Assembly (NCBI RefSeq): GCF_000317555.1
Contig: NC_019745.1
Span: 248,001 to 312,000, forward strand
Reading direction: 5' to 3'
Length of the DNA: 64,000 nucleotides
From: Gloeocapsa sp. PCC 7428
Lineage (GTDB): Bacteria > Cyanobacteriota > Cyanobacteriia > Cyanobacteriales > Chroococcidiopsidaceae
Shown one piece after another: positions 30,145 to 39,494 of the stretch (its first letter is position 1; each line of letters begins with the position of its first letter). The notes under the pieces are model-generated. The model did not search any database. It had not been told where the DNA came from and saw only the letters and a program-made list of their open reading frames with translations. A program made the position numbers and the translations under genes.

Positions 30145-30158
30145 TTGATGCTAGTTAA

Positions 30159-30872
30159 CTACCGAACGTATAAGTAGTAAGTCGCCATAGGAATAACTGT
30201 TGCAGCAAGTAATAAACCAACAACCCAGATTGTTGCGTTACCTGTATCGGTTTCGTCTTTGGCTTTGAATGTCCCTTCGACACTCACATTTTGAGCAAGT
30301 TGTGGTGGTCCTGGATCTTCTTTGCCAGACAAAACGGCGACTAAGCGATCGCTCGCATCTAAGAAAGCTTGGTTATATTTTTCACCTTCACGCAGCGGTG
30401 CTGGCACGGTTTCTGTCACGACACTTTGAGCCGTATCATCTGATAACAATGTCTTAACTTTGTCACCAGTACGAATTGCGGTGTTGTTGGTCAGCGTGTC
30501 AATCACAAGTAGAGTTTGATTCGCTTGCGCTTCGGGTGTTGGGAACCATTTGGTAAACAACTTTTGTGTAAAGCTGTCGATGGTTTCGCCGTAGTCAAGA
30601 CGACGGACGGTGACAAATCTCACTTCGTTGCCTGTGTCTTTCGCTAAATCTTCCAAAGCGCTGCCAATTTTGCCTTCATTAATCCGGCTGATCACTTCAG
30701 CTTGGTCGATTACCCAAGTGCGATCGCCTGCGGTGACTTGTGGCATTTGATACACACTCGTGGCGTTTACAGGCGCTATCCACAATGTCGATGCGAGTAA
30801 CATCACTATGAGGAACACCACTAAACGCGGTAAATAGTTTATTCGATTAAAAAATGGATTGAGGAGTTTCAT
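30159..30872 (-). CDS. psb32: Psb32-like TPM-domain protein
   Basis: A 237-residue protein. The signal segment LPRLVVFLIVMLLASTLWIAPVNA precedes a TPM domain (TWVIDQAEVISRINEGKI; NEVRFVTVRRLDYGETIDSF; QTLLVIDTLTNNTAIRTG). A C-terminal membrane helix, IWVVGLLLAATVIPMATYYLYV, follows. This is the layout of Psb32 in cyanobacteria and TLP18.3 in plants, lumenal thylakoid proteins that aid photosystem II repair under high light. The ATG at 30872 gives a typical signal peptide. Convergent with DUF4346, 14 bases apart. The gene name rests on architecture and motifs. Confidence 0.87.
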   Translation of the reverse strand: MKLLNPFFNRINYLPRLVVFLIVMLLASTLWIAPVNATSVYQMPQVTAGDRTWVIDQAEVISRINEGKIGSALEDLAKDTGNEVRFVTVRRLDYGETIDSFTQKLFTKWFPTPEAQANQTLLVIDTLTNNTAIRTGDKVKTLLSDDTAQSVVTETVPAPLREGEKYNQAFLDASDRLVAVLSGKEDPGPPQLAQNVSVEGTFKAKDETDTGNATIWVVGLLLAATVIPMATYYLYVR

Positions 30873-31227
30873 CGGAACTAAACCGATAGACGACGAATAG
30901 AAAAGCAATTAGCCGTTAGCCTTTAGCTTAAGCAAAGGCTGACATAAACTAAATTTAAACGCAGGAAGTTTTCCTTGAGCGAGTTTATATGTTTTGTTTA
31001 AGCTATTCACCAACTACTAAATGCTTTCATCCCAAAATACTACCGCAACACAAGGGTTCAGAGGTTAGAGGTTCCAGGTTGGCGAATAGGAACTTAATGC
31101 TCGCATCTTCCATTAAGCATCAAAAATCGTTGAGAAACTACCTCTGCACCTTATCAACAAAAAGCTAATATTAAATCCCAACCCTAAAAAAACTAAAATT
31201 TTCCCTGAACCCTGACCTCGGTTAAAA
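30873..31227. other. Intergenic region between psb32 and surE
   Basis: Contains heptamer-style repeats of the GGTTCAGAGGTTAGAGGTTCC type near 31054-31080 and the complementary CCCTGAACCCTGACCTC immediately before surE. No gene was recognised. Confidence 0.55.
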
Positions 31228-31905
31228 ATGACTCTAGTTCTGACAAATGATGATGGTATTGATGCTCCTGGAATTCGAGCTTTGCTTAAAGCTGTGAATT
31301 GTCAAGGTATAATCGTCGCACCCAAAGCGCATCTTTCCGGTTGCGGTCATCAAGTGACAACAACGCAGCCAATTCATGTTGAGCAACGATCGCAAGTTGA
31401 ATATGCGATCGCCGGAACTCCTGCTGATTGTGTTCGAGTAGCTATATCACATCTTTTTGATGATGTCAAGTTTGTGCTATCAGGCATTAATGCTGGGGGT
31501 AACATGGGGGCAGATGCTTACATTTCAGGAACCGTGGCGGCAGTGAGAGAAGCGGCATTTCATCGAGTTCCAGGGATTGCGATTTCGCATTATCGAAAAG
31601 GCAAAAGAAACGTTGATTGGGATGTTGCTGCGCGTTGGACAGCCCATGTGCTTGCGGATCTTCTACAACGCCCGTTTGCGCCAGGAACATTCTGGAATGT
31701 AAACTTACCGCATTTAGAGCCAGGAGAACCCGATCCAGAGGTCGTATTTTGTGAACCTTGTACGCAACCCTTACCATTAAAATATCGTGTCGAGGGAGAA
31801 AATTTGTTTTATGTAGGCGAGTACGCCCTGCGCGATCGCACTCCAGGCACCGATGTTGATGTTTGCTTCTCAGGACGCATCGCCGTTACTCAGATCAAAC
31901 TTTAA
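31228..31905 (+). CDS. surE: 5'/3'-nucleotidase SurE
   Basis: A 225-residue SurE. The N-terminal metal-binding Asp pair is in LVLTNDDGIDAPG, the second motif in VAPKAHLSGCGHQVTTTQPI (catalytic Ser/Asn region), and VLSGINAGGNMGADAYISGTVAAVREA is the family signature. It hydrolyses nucleoside monophosphates and is slightly shorter than the usual 250-270 residues, ending soon after the dimerisation region. The Crp-family gene follows directly with no terminator between, so they may be cotranscribed. Confidence 0.93.
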   Translation: MTLVLTNDDGIDAPGIRALLKAVNCQGIIVAPKAHLSGCGHQVTTTQPIHVEQRSQVEYAIAGTPADCVRVAISHLFDDVKFVLSGINAGGNMGADAYISGTVAAVREAAFHRVPGIAISHYRKGKRNVDWDVAARWTAHVLADLLQRPFAPGTFWNVNLPHLEPGEPDPEVVFCEPCTQPLPLKYRVEGENLFYVGEYALRDRTPGTDVDVCFSGRIAVTQIKL

Positions 31906-31953
31906 TTGCCAAGATCTTTATCAAATGCAAATCCACAGCAAGCTGTTCGCAAA

Positions 31954-32661
31954 ATGCAATTTATGGATGACCAATACACCGCTCCTACATCTGTCAATCC
32001 ATCAATCTACTTGGCACCTTTTTTTCAAGGATTGCCGGCAACAGCTGTGGAAAAAGCGATCGCGCATCTTGTTACGCGAACACATCCAGCCAATCAAGTG
32101 ATTCTCTTAGAAAACGATTGGGGTAATTCGGTCTATTTTATTCTTGAAGGTTGGGTAAAAATTCGTACTTATAATCTCGATGGCAAAGAAGTCACGCTCA
32201 ATATTTTGGGCAAAGCAGAAATTTTTGGTGAAATGGCAGCGCTAGATGAAGCACCCCGCTCGACTGATGCGATTACACTCACTCCTACTACGATTGGTAG
32301 TATGCCCGCGCAAGATTTCATTACATTAGTTCAAACTGAACCCTTGGCAGGAATTCGATTATCACAACTCATGGCACGGCGCTTACGTCAAGTCAATCGC
32401 CGCCTTCGGCTGCGCGAATCTGATAGTGTGTCGCGCGTTGCAGATACGCTGCTATTTTTAGCAGAAGGACAAGGAATACAAGATGAAGCAGGAATCCAAA
32501 TTCCCAACTTACCGCATCGCGAATTAAGTAGTTTGAGTGGCTTAGCCCGCGAAACGGTGACAAGAGTATTGACAAAATTAGAGAAAAAAGGCTTGATCCT
32601 GCGTCAACACCAAATACTTTCTATACCCGATTTCAAAGCACTAGAACGACTAATAATGTAG
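31954..32661 (+). CDS. Crp/Fnr-family transcriptional regulator
   Basis: A 235-residue regulator. The cyclic-nucleotide-binding-like beta barrel spans about 30-140 (NSVYFILEGWVKIRTYNLDGKEV; GKAEIFGEMAALDEAPRS, the phosphate-binding-cassette position). A long dimer helix and a C-terminal helix-turn-helix (ELSSLSGLARETVTRVLTKLEKKG) follow. The cassette has GEMAALDEAPRS, close to the cAMP-binding R-S motif. It is not NtcA (different HTH). ATG at 31954 is chosen; TTG at 31906 directly after the surE stop and ATG at 31963 are alternatives. Confidence 0.88.
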   Translation: MQFMDDQYTAPTSVNPSIYLAPFFQGLPATAVEKAIAHLVTRTHPANQVILLENDWGNSVYFILEGWVKIRTYNLDGKEVTLNILGKAEIFGEMAALDEAPRSTDAITLTPTTIGSMPAQDFITLVQTEPLAGIRLSQLMARRLRQVNRRLRLRESDSVSRVADTLLFLAEGQGIQDEAGIQIPNLPHRELSSLSGLARETVTRVLTKLEKKGLILRQHQILSIPDFKALERLIM

Positions 32662-32678
32662 GGGTCAGAGGTCAGGGT

Positions 32679-32746
32679 TGAAAATCAGTTAGGGTAATGG
32701 TTATTCGTACCTTCAATGTCGTAACTACCCCAACGAGACTGCTATA
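32679..32746 (+). repeat. 68-bp two-copy repeat, copy 1
   Basis: Matches the reverse complement of 56659-56726 with two mismatches in 68 bases (begins TGAAAATCAGTTAGGG, ends CGAGACTGCTATA). Flanked on the left in both copies by GGTCAGA-type heptamers. Confidence 0.9.
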
Positions 32747-32859
32747 AATGCTAATTGCCAAATGCTAAAAGCTTTCCTATTAGCCATTACCAATTACCGA
32801 CTTCAACAAGTGTGATATTGAATCATGTCCACCTACTTAGTTTTTAGATAAAAAATTAC

Positions 32860-33573
32860 ATGAGTAATTCCGTCAGCCGTAACGAGGAATACCCTTCAAA
32901 ACATATAGAAACATCTGTGAGTCATCCTTTAGCCGCAAAAAGCAAGAGTGCTGCGCCGTTAAAGATGGTAGAAACCGCATTTCTTGCAAGTACTGCGAGC
33001 TTGATTTGGTTTATCAATTACTATTTATCGCTAGGACCGCTGTTGCGAATTTTCTTTCCTGTACCGATCGCATTAGTTTACCTGCGTTGGGGTGCTAGGG
33101 CGGCTTGGATGGCGACTGGCGTTTCCGGATTGCTATTATCAGTACTTTTAGGACCTACACGCGGTATTTTGTATATTATGCCGTTTGCACTAATGGGCGT
33201 GTTACTCGGTGCAACATGGCATCGTCGCGCACCTTGGATTGTCTCAATTATTTTAGGTGCGCTCTTGGGTACAATCGGTTTTTTCTTTCGCTTTTGGGTA
33301 CTATCAGTTTTGACGGGTGAAGATCTGTGGGTATATACGATAACCCAAGTTACAAGATTTGCGGAATGGGCTTTTTTGCGGCTTGGATTGCTTGCACAGC
33401 CGAGTGTTTTATTAATTGAAGCAGCCGCGATCGCGCTTGTTTTTGTACAAAATATTGTTTACTTATTTGTCGTCCACTTAGCGTCCTGGTTTCTCCTCGA
33501 TCGCTTAGGCAATTCGATTCCGCGTCCGCCGCACTGGGTACAAGTTTTAATGGATTACGAAGCAGATGCTTAG
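32860..33573 (+). CDS. DUF2232 membrane protein
   Basis: A 237-residue protein with a polar 35-residue N-terminus and about six hydrophobic segments. The pattern PLKMVETAFLASTASLIWFINYYLSLGP then RIFFPVPIALVYLRWGARAAWMA matches DUF2232 proteins of cyanobacteria and Gram-positives, which resemble the S component of ECF vitamin transporters. A substrate-binding role is possible but unproven. It lies 50 bases upstream of the CobT-like gene on the same strand, which hints at a cobalamin-related link. Confidence 0.82.
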   Translation: MSNSVSRNEEYPSKHIETSVSHPLAAKSKSAAPLKMVETAFLASTASLIWFINYYLSLGPLLRIFFPVPIALVYLRWGARAAWMATGVSGLLLSVLLGPTRGILYIMPFALMGVLLGATWHRRAPWIVSIILGALLGTIGFFFRFWVLSVLTGEDLWVYTITQVTRFAEWAFLRLGLLAQPSVLLIEAAAIALVFVQNIVYLFVVHLASWFLLDRLGNSIPRPPHWVQVLMDYEADA

Positions 33574-33623
33574 TGAGGAGTGAGAACACCCTATCACCAA
33601 TTACCAATTGCTAATCGCTATTC

Positions 33624-34727
33624 ATGATTCATGTTTATACCCAAGAGAAACAAGGTAACGAATGGCTGCGGCGGTATCGCGGTGCTTCGGCGGCGTTAGC
33701 TTGTGTTTTAGGTTTTACCGAAACAGGATTAATTCCTGGAATTTCGGCGGCGGGAAGTACGCCCCAAGCACGAAGATATACCGCGATCGCCGATGCCGAA
33801 TTTCTCTACAATGGTCCGCAGCCGCAGCCGCAATACCCTTTACCACCACTCCAAGCAGGTGCTTCACCAGTCTTTATTTCGCGGGCGGTTGTCGAAGCAC
33901 TGGCTTTACCAATTTATCTTTTTAATGCAGGATTACCTCAACTTCCAAGCGTACCGACGATTGATTTAGGTGGTACGGCGGCGCAATGTTTAAGTCTAGG
34001 CTATGCATTGGAACTCGCAACTGTTAAACATCTGTGGGCGCAAGGTATTCTCTGGGGCGAACAACTAGCGCGTCAGCCGCAGGATTATATTATTTTAGGC
34101 GAGTGTGTCGTCGGCGGCACAACAACTGCACTCGCGGTTTTGACGGGGTTGGGAATTGCAGCCGCAGGAAAAGTTAACAGTAGTCACCCTGTTTGCAATC
34201 ACGCGCAAAAATGGACACTTGTCAAATCAGGATTGCAACGCGCGCATCTTTGGGACAAAATACCCCTGCAAGATCCTTTGGCGCTGATCGCTGCGGTGGG
34301 CGATCCGATGCAAATTGCGGTAGCGGGAATGGCGATCGCACTGAGTCGTTCTAAAGGCGTACTCCTTGCTGGTGGTACGCAGATGCTGGCTGTTTATGCC
34401 TTGATGCAAGCCTTAGGCAAGGTTTTTGAGATTGCATGGCAACCAGAAGAAGTTGCTGTGGGAACGACTCGTTGGGTTGCAGAAGATCCCACAGGTAATA
34501 CCGTTGAGTTAGCACGACTGATTGGGGGAGTACCTTTACTCGCTACAAAATTAAGTTTTAAGAATTCTCGATACCCTCAACTACAGGTTTATGAACAAGG
34601 TTATGTCAAGGAAGGTGTAGCCGCTGGCGGTTGCTGTATTGCTGCTTGTTTGATGCAAGATTGGCATCAAGCTCAACTCTTACAGACAATCGAAACTTTA
34701 CTAGATCGTTATTCACAAAGTTGTTAG
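33624..34727 (+). CDS. CobT-like nicotinate-nucleotide phosphoribosyltransferase homologue (TIGR00303 type)
   Basis: A 367-residue protein. The glycine-rich ACVLGFTETGLIPGISAAG at the N-terminus, YIILGECVVGGTTTALAVLTGLG in the middle, and VLLAGGTQMLAVYALMQALG later are hallmark segments of the TIGR00303/CobT superfamily. In cobalamin lower-ligand synthesis CobT converts dimethylbenzimidazole to alpha-ribazole phosphate. This divergent clade may use another base, since cyanobacteria make pseudocobalamin. The adjacent DUF2232 gene fits a cofactor role. Confidence 0.88.
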   Translation: MIHVYTQEKQGNEWLRRYRGASAALACVLGFTETGLIPGISAAGSTPQARRYTAIADAEFLYNGPQPQPQYPLPPLQAGASPVFISRAVVEALALPIYLFNAGLPQLPSVPTIDLGGTAAQCLSLGYALELATVKHLWAQGILWGEQLARQPQDYIILGECVVGGTTTALAVLTGLGIAAAGKVNSSHPVCNHAQKWTLVKSGLQRAHLWDKIPLQDPLALIAAVGDPMQIAVAGMAIALSRSKGVLLAGGTQMLAVYALMQALGKVFEIAWQPEEVAVGTTRWVAEDPTGNTVELARLIGGVPLLATKLSFKNSRYPQLQVYEQGYVKEGVAAGGCCIAACLMQDWHQAQLLQTIETLLDRYSQSC

Positions 34728-34850
34728 CCTCTAGTAACTAGCACTATTAGCACTAATTGTCAAGTTTTTGTTCATACGTCAAAGGTCATCGGCGTTTAGG
34801 TTCAATTTCCATTACCTATTCGCAATTACCCATTACCACTGCATAACTTG

Positions 34851-35222
34851 TTAGTGAATTCTTTGCGCTAGCAGTTGTTCTTCCAACGCTGCAATTCGGT
34901 TATACGCAGCCGTAAGCTGTGCTGTCAGTCGTTGAATTTGAATTTCTGGTGCAAGTTCCTTCTCACCACTTTGACGCTGGTTTTCGATACTGCCGTTATC
35001 TTCTAGAACATCTTTATGTCCCATCGTTGTTTTAGCAGCTTTGTATCCTTGAGTTGGATAACGTCCTCCAGTATTTTGTAGCGAGTAACTAGCCTCTTGT
35101 GTAGGCGCTAATCGACACTCTGACAAGGCTTCAGAAACTCTGCCGTTAAGTTGCTCAATTGCTTGATATAACGTATCCACCTTGTGGCTTAAAGTGATGA
35201 CTTGCTTTTGTAGCGGTTCCAT
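34851..35222 (-). CDS. Small coiled-coil protein, unknown
   Basis: A 123-residue hydrophilic protein from ATG 35222 (MEPLQKQVITLSHKVDTLYQAIEQLNGRV in segments). Heptad-like hydrophobics occur at both ends; the C-terminal IQRLTAQLTAAYNRIAALEEQL is a strong coiled-coil candidate. The middle is Gly/Gln/Ser-rich and probably disordered. No catalytic motif or membrane span. An upstream in-frame start at 35276 would add 18 residues. Not recognised as a named family. Confidence 0.6.
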   Translation of the reverse strand: MEPLQKQVITLSHKVDTLYQAIEQLNGRVSEALSECRLAPTQEASYSLQNTGGRYPTQGYKAAKTTMGHKDVLEDNGSIENQRQSGEKELAPEIQIQRLTAQLTAAYNRIAALEEQLLAQRIH

Positions 35223-35688
35223 AGAATTAATTGCCTCATTGCCCGAAGGAATATCTCTATCTATGCTAGGCAACAAAATAGCAAAGTTAACTCTACTTAT
35301 GAAACATTTAACTTTTGATAATCTTACTTTTAAAGCGATACATTAATCTTTGCTTCTCAATAGAAGTAAATAATTGTGGTAAGTAGGTACAGCTTGATTT
35401 ATGTAGATTAATTAAATATTTTAGCTAATTGAACCAAGAAAATCCTGATAAATACTGATTTTTGTTGCTTTATCAAAGATGAGAACTGGCAACTAGATAA
35501 GTAAAATTTTAAGAAGCGATCGCTACAACAGCTTAAATTATCCGGTAATAATACTCATTACATTAGGATAGTAACGACTAAAGAAATATACCATTGATAA
35601 AAATCAATACAACGATTTTTAGATAACAAATCCTCTATCTATAGCCTGTTAAGCGAAAATAGATAGGCAGCGTTTCACTTAGGAAATA
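35223..35688. other. A+T-rich intergenic region upstream of the CpcS-like gene
   Basis: About 460 bases with one GCGATCGC octamer (35516-35523) and no frame or recognisable repeat. Presumably promoter DNA for the divergent genes. Confidence 0.5.
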
Positions 35689-36330
35689 ATGCTTAGTTTT
35701 CCAGATTTTTTTACAGCTTGTAGCGGCAAATGGACGACCGAACGTATTTATCATTCAATGCCGCAAGGTAGTATCGAACGGTCTTACACTGAGTATCAAG
35801 TCGAACCAATTACACCAGCAGACAAACAGCGAATTTTAACTTTATCAACTCAAGCAGGGATAAAAGTAGAAGTACAACTAGCAACTGTGCAACAAGAAGA
35901 TTTACCAGGCTTTGCGATTTCATTCAATACTCGGTCGGAAACGGGTGAAACGGTATCAATGAGTTTGCAAGCTTTATTTGTGCCAGATACGTATATTTCT
36001 GCGGAAAGTACTGCTGTTAAGTTACCGCCACCTGTAGCCGCACAAATTGCCACCCAACCGGAAGGAGAAGTCATTCAAGGTTTTTATCTGCGTGATGAGG
36101 GTTACTCAGAAGCGGGAACCGCTGTAGGGCGATTTACATATCAACCCACACGCCAAACGTTAGAAATGACAACTTACTACCGACGCTCAGTCGCAGTTGA
36201 TCAGATGCGCATGGTAGCACCAAACTTACGGCTGCGGACAATTGTGACTTACCAAAGACCTGACAATACCAACGAAATACCGACGATAATTAATTTGGTA
36301 GGGTTTGGTGTAGAGCAGCGAAGCGTGTAA
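35689..36330 (+). CDS. CpcS/CpeS-family phycobiliprotein lyase
   Basis: A 213-residue lipocalin-like protein. DFFTACSGKWTTERIYHSM at the N-terminus is the CpcS/CpeS signature (FF-x-S/C-x-G-x-W-x-x-x-R-x-x-H). GSIERSYTEYQVEPI and LQALFVPDTYISAEST fit the barrel strands, and FTYQPTRQTLEMTTYYRRSVAVDQMRM the chromophore-handling region. Such lyases attach phycocyanobilin to Cys-82/84 of phycobiliproteins. It is longer than minimal CpcS and may be a specialised paralogue. Start ATG 35689 has AGGAAATA adjacent. The solute-binding lipoprotein gene begins 10 bases after its stop. Confidence 0.85.
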   Translation: MLSFPDFFTACSGKWTTERIYHSMPQGSIERSYTEYQVEPITPADKQRILTLSTQAGIKVEVQLATVQQEDLPGFAISFNTRSETGETVSMSLQALFVPDTYISAESTAVKLPPPVAAQIATQPEGEVIQGFYLRDEGYSEAGTAVGRFTYQPTRQTLEMTTYYRRSVAVDQMRMVAPNLRLRTIVTYQRPDNTNEIPTIINLVGFGVEQRSV

Positions 36331-36340
36331 CGATTTAATT

Positions 36341-37477
36341 ATGGAGCGACGGACTTTTTTATTCGGGACAGGAACTTTAGCACTGTCACAGTTATTATTA
36401 GGGTGTAATCCACAAGGAGACTCGTTTGAGATCGAGTTTTTGCGGGGTTCGATACCAGCGATTGTTGTCGATCGCTTTCGTCAGCAGGTGCAATCACAAG
36501 CAAGGTTTACACCTGTTGCCCAACTTCAAGAGTTATTTGAGCAACTACAAACTTGGCGTCAGCAAGCAAGTACTACACAGCAACCGCGATCGCTTCCCCT
36601 ACCGACTCGCCAATCGCAATCACCAAACCCATCTACGTTGATTACCTTGGGAGATTACTGGCTATCGACAGCGATTCAACAGCAACTGATTCAACCACTC
36701 AATATTACTCAACTCCAAAATTGGAATGCGTTACCCAGTCGCTGGCAAGAACTTGTAAGACGCAATAATCAAGGGGAAAGCGACCCACAAGGACAAATAT
36801 GGGCAGCGCCTTATCGCTGGGGCAGTACAGTTATCCTCTACAACCGAGAAAAATTTAATTCCTTGGGCTGGACACCAAATGATTGGAGTGATTTATGGCG
36901 TCCTGAACTGCGATCGCGTATTTCCATCGTCGATCAATCGCGGGAAGTCATTGGGTTAACTCTCAAGCGCTTGGGTCAATCCTACAACGCCCAAAATCTC
37001 GATCAAATCCCAAACTTAGAAGAGCAACTACAGGCTTTACATCAACAAGTACGACTTTACAGTTCTAATCGATACATCGAACCTTTGATTATTGGCGATA
37101 CTTGGGTAGCAGTAGGTTGGTCAACAGACGTGCTACCAATCTTGCGGCGTTATCGAGAAATTGCTGTTGTCGTTCCGCGATCAGGAACAGCACTTTGGGC
37201 AGATGTGTGGGTTAATCCCATTAATGCGGCTTTACCGACTCTAGCCTCACAATGGATTGATTTTTGCTGGCAACCGCAAATCGCGCAGCAAATCTCGCTA
37301 CGCACTCATGGCACTTCGCCAATTGCAGTACAACTACCACCAGCAAGCGGACAAAATCCGACACGAATCGAATTTACGGATGCCCAATTACAACAAAGTG
37401 AGTTTTTGCTACCACTTTCTGCAACCGCACAACACCAGTATGAGGCATTGTGGCAGTCAATTAGAGCATCAACTTGA
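36341..37477 (+). CDS. Tat/lipobox solute-binding protein, PotD-like
   Basis: A 378-residue exported protein. The N-terminus MERRTFLFGTGTLALSQLLLGC combines a twin-arginine-like RRTFLF motif with a lipobox LLLGC, implying a lipoprotein after Cys-22. The body resembles periplasmic binding proteins of the spermidine/putrescine class: ITLGDYWLSTAIQQQL, WAAPYRWGSTVILYNREKF and WTPNDWSDLWRPEL are typical segments. No ABC permease or ATPase gene is nearby, so it is an orphan binding protein. Cotranscription with the CpcS-like gene is likely from the 10-base spacing. Confidence 0.85.
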   Translation: MERRTFLFGTGTLALSQLLLGCNPQGDSFEIEFLRGSIPAIVVDRFRQQVQSQARFTPVAQLQELFEQLQTWRQQASTTQQPRSLPLPTRQSQSPNPSTLITLGDYWLSTAIQQQLIQPLNITQLQNWNALPSRWQELVRRNNQGESDPQGQIWAAPYRWGSTVILYNREKFNSLGWTPNDWSDLWRPELRSRISIVDQSREVIGLTLKRLGQSYNAQNLDQIPNLEEQLQALHQQVRLYSSNRYIEPLIIGDTWVAVGWSTDVLPILRRYREIAVVVPRSGTALWADVWVNPINAALPTLASQWIDFCWQPQIAQQISLRTHGTSPIAVQLPPASGQNPTRIEFTDAQLQQSEFLLPLSATAQHQYEALWQSIRAST

Positions 37478-37676
37478 TTTTTATATAGTTCAATTGGAAT
37501 CCATTCCTCAACTTGTCTTCAGAAGAAGCTTCAAGAAAAATATAGATTTTTTTTGAACTGAATGCATCCAATTTGTTGTTGATGACGTACTAGAGTCGTG
37601 CAAACCAATTGAACTTGCAATTGGGAGTATCAACGATTTCACTTCACCACGACAAAGACAAGTTGATGGAGGGCTA

Positions 37677-38477
37677 ATGAAATTTAATCAATTAGGTAAA
37701 GCCGCAGTAGTCATATCTTTAACCGCTGCTTCTCAGATTTTTGCTTTTGCTCCAGCACTCAGTAGACCAGTATATAAAGTTATTGGATTAAAAAGCGATA
37801 ATACATTAGTTACATATGAGTACAATTCCCGCCGTTCAAATAAAATCAAAATTAAAGGAGTTGATGGAAACGTTTTAGGAATAGATTTTCGCCCTGCAAA
37901 TAATCAACTCTATGCAATTACAGATACTGATAAAATATACACAATTAATAGTGATAGCGGTGTTGCTACATTGATAAGTTCTTTATCAGTAAGCTTTAGT
38001 GGAGGATTTCAATCCGGTGTTGATTTCAATCCAGTTGCGGATAGGCTGAGGTTAGTAGCAAACAATGGTGAGAATTTTAGAATTAACGTTGACACCGGAG
38101 AAGTTGTTGTAGATAAACCACTTAATTACAATCCTCCTCAAGCGATCGGGGTAACTGCTGCTGCATATACTAACTCTAGACCTGGAGTCAGCAATACCAC
38201 ACTTTATAATCTGGACTATGATTCTGATAGCTTAGTCATTCAGAATCCACCGAATGATGGCACCCTAAACACAGTAGGATCATTGGGTTTTAACCTACCG
38301 CCGATCGCAGGATTTGATATTGTCACTAACCGTAATGGAGAAAATATTGGATTTATTGCATCTGGTAGATCTTTGTATACTGTAGATCTATCAACTGGAC
38401 GAGCTACTCTTATAGGTAACTTTCGTGCAGGTAATTTAATTGGAATTGCTGCTACCCTGAGTTCTAAAGGTAGATAA
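37677..38477 (+). CDS. Exported DUF4394 beta-propeller-like protein
   Basis: A 266-residue secreted protein. A signal peptide (KAAVVISLTAASQIFAFAPALS) is followed by repeats of a Gly/Asp/Asn-rich motif: VLGIDFRPANNQLYAITDTD, GVDFNPVADRLRLVANNGEN, and GFDIVTNRNGENIGFIASG. These are the DUF4394 pattern, whose members probably form a beta-propeller. GGAGGG just before ATG 37677 supports the start. Function unknown; extracellular or periplasmic. Confidence 0.85.
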   Translation: MKFNQLGKAAVVISLTAASQIFAFAPALSRPVYKVIGLKSDNTLVTYEYNSRRSNKIKIKGVDGNVLGIDFRPANNQLYAITDTDKIYTINSDSGVATLISSLSVSFSGGFQSGVDFNPVADRLRLVANNGENFRINVDTGEVVVDKPLNYNPPQAIGVTAAAYTNSRPGVSNTTLYNLDYDSDSLVIQNPPNDGTLNTVGSLGFNLPPIAGFDIVTNRNGENIGFIASGRSLYTVDLSTGRATLIGNFRAGNLIGIAATLSSKGR

Positions 38478-38557
38478 CAAGTTTGCAGTGAAGTTGTAAT
38501 TAATTAAAATCACTCGAAGTGATGCAATCGAAATCTCTAACTTTTTTTAAAGGATAA

Positions 38558-38710
38558 CTATAGTAGTTCTTCCTCAACTTTAAAAGCTAGATAAAGATTG
38601 CTATTTGACACTTCAATCACTGCTTGTGTTAGATAGGGCAATAAACTAGTTGCATTGATTAGTCCTCCTGCATGAAGAGAATCGCGAATTTGTTCGCTGC
38701 TAGATAACCC
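38558..38710 (-). pseudogene. 3' fragment of an unknown gene cut by a dispersed repeat
   Basis: A minus-strand frame ending in TAG at 38558-38560 reads as a well-formed C-terminus: LSSSEQIRDSLHAGGLINAT, then LLPYLTQAVIEVSNSNLYLA, then FKVEEELL. At its 5' side it runs directly into the GTCC...TTCATGCA repeat at 38712, and no start codon exists before that. It is best read as the remnant of a gene disrupted at the repeat junction. Family unknown. Confidence 0.5.
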
Positions 38711-38711
38711 T

Positions 38712-38819
38712 GTCCGCCTCCGTGGACTTAATCATAAAACTCTTAATTTTAGTGTGCTGCTTTGCACGCTTCGCTTGGGTAGTCCCGAAAAGAGTCGAAG
38801 GAAGAGTGCGCTTCATGCA
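38712..38819 (+). repeat. Dispersed repeat, GTCC...TTCATGCA family
   Basis: A 108-bp copy sharing AGTGTGCTGC(T/C)TTGCACGC and TTCG(C/T)TTGGGTAG with 17388-17499 and ending CTTCATGCA. An 82-codon frame over it is repeat-derived, not a gene. Confidence 0.7.
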
Positions 38820-39494
38820 GGATGTCTATTTATTATGTGCGTTAGTACAACAGCTTATTAAACTTATTAAACAGTTGAGTGAAAAGCTTTATCCAAGAAA
38901 GATTGCTTCTAAACCTTTGTTGCGCCCAAGTTTTGGGTATTACTATGCTAGTACATTAGTGAGCTACTAATATTAAATACAGTTGATTAGTGATGATAAA
39001 CATGGTAGAGACTAACTATTAATTAGTAAATAATCAGATTGGTGATTATTTCACTAGCGATGTATACAAACAAGTTTTTTAATTATTTTATACGGCTTTT
39101 AGCTTGAATTTAATTTTTGTTTTTTCTAAGGTAATGCTCACTGAGTGAACCTAATCCCTAAGATTAATGCTAATCCATTTTTGTAACAAAGATAAATTAA
39201 GTAGTTAATACCAAATGAAAGTTTTTATCCTATTAGGAGATATAGTTTTGCAGGATAAATTTTAAAATATTGAGATTTTAAATAACAGTATAAAAAATAG
39301 TTTGAAGTTTACATTTAACTTAACCAAGCCAGTGGATTTTAATGAATTTCTAACAAATCATTTTTATGCTAAAAATTCATTATTTTAGTAAGGAGAAATT
39401 CAACAGATAATAGCATCTTGAGAATAATTGATTATGAAGTGTAGGAAATATTCCCTATGTTATTGAGGACACTGTTCTAGATGCGAGGTTTTTA
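38820..39494. other. A+T-rich non-coding region
   Basis: About 675 bases, unusually A+T-rich and lacking HIP1 octamers, open frames or clear repeats. Adjacent to a gene remnant and an insertion-like repeat, so it may be decayed DNA. Confidence 0.5.

Noticed and set aside
38722-38970. 82-codon plus-strand frame
   Set aside because: It lies mostly on the GTCC...TTCATGCA repeat, has no ribosome-binding site, and its product is composition-biased.
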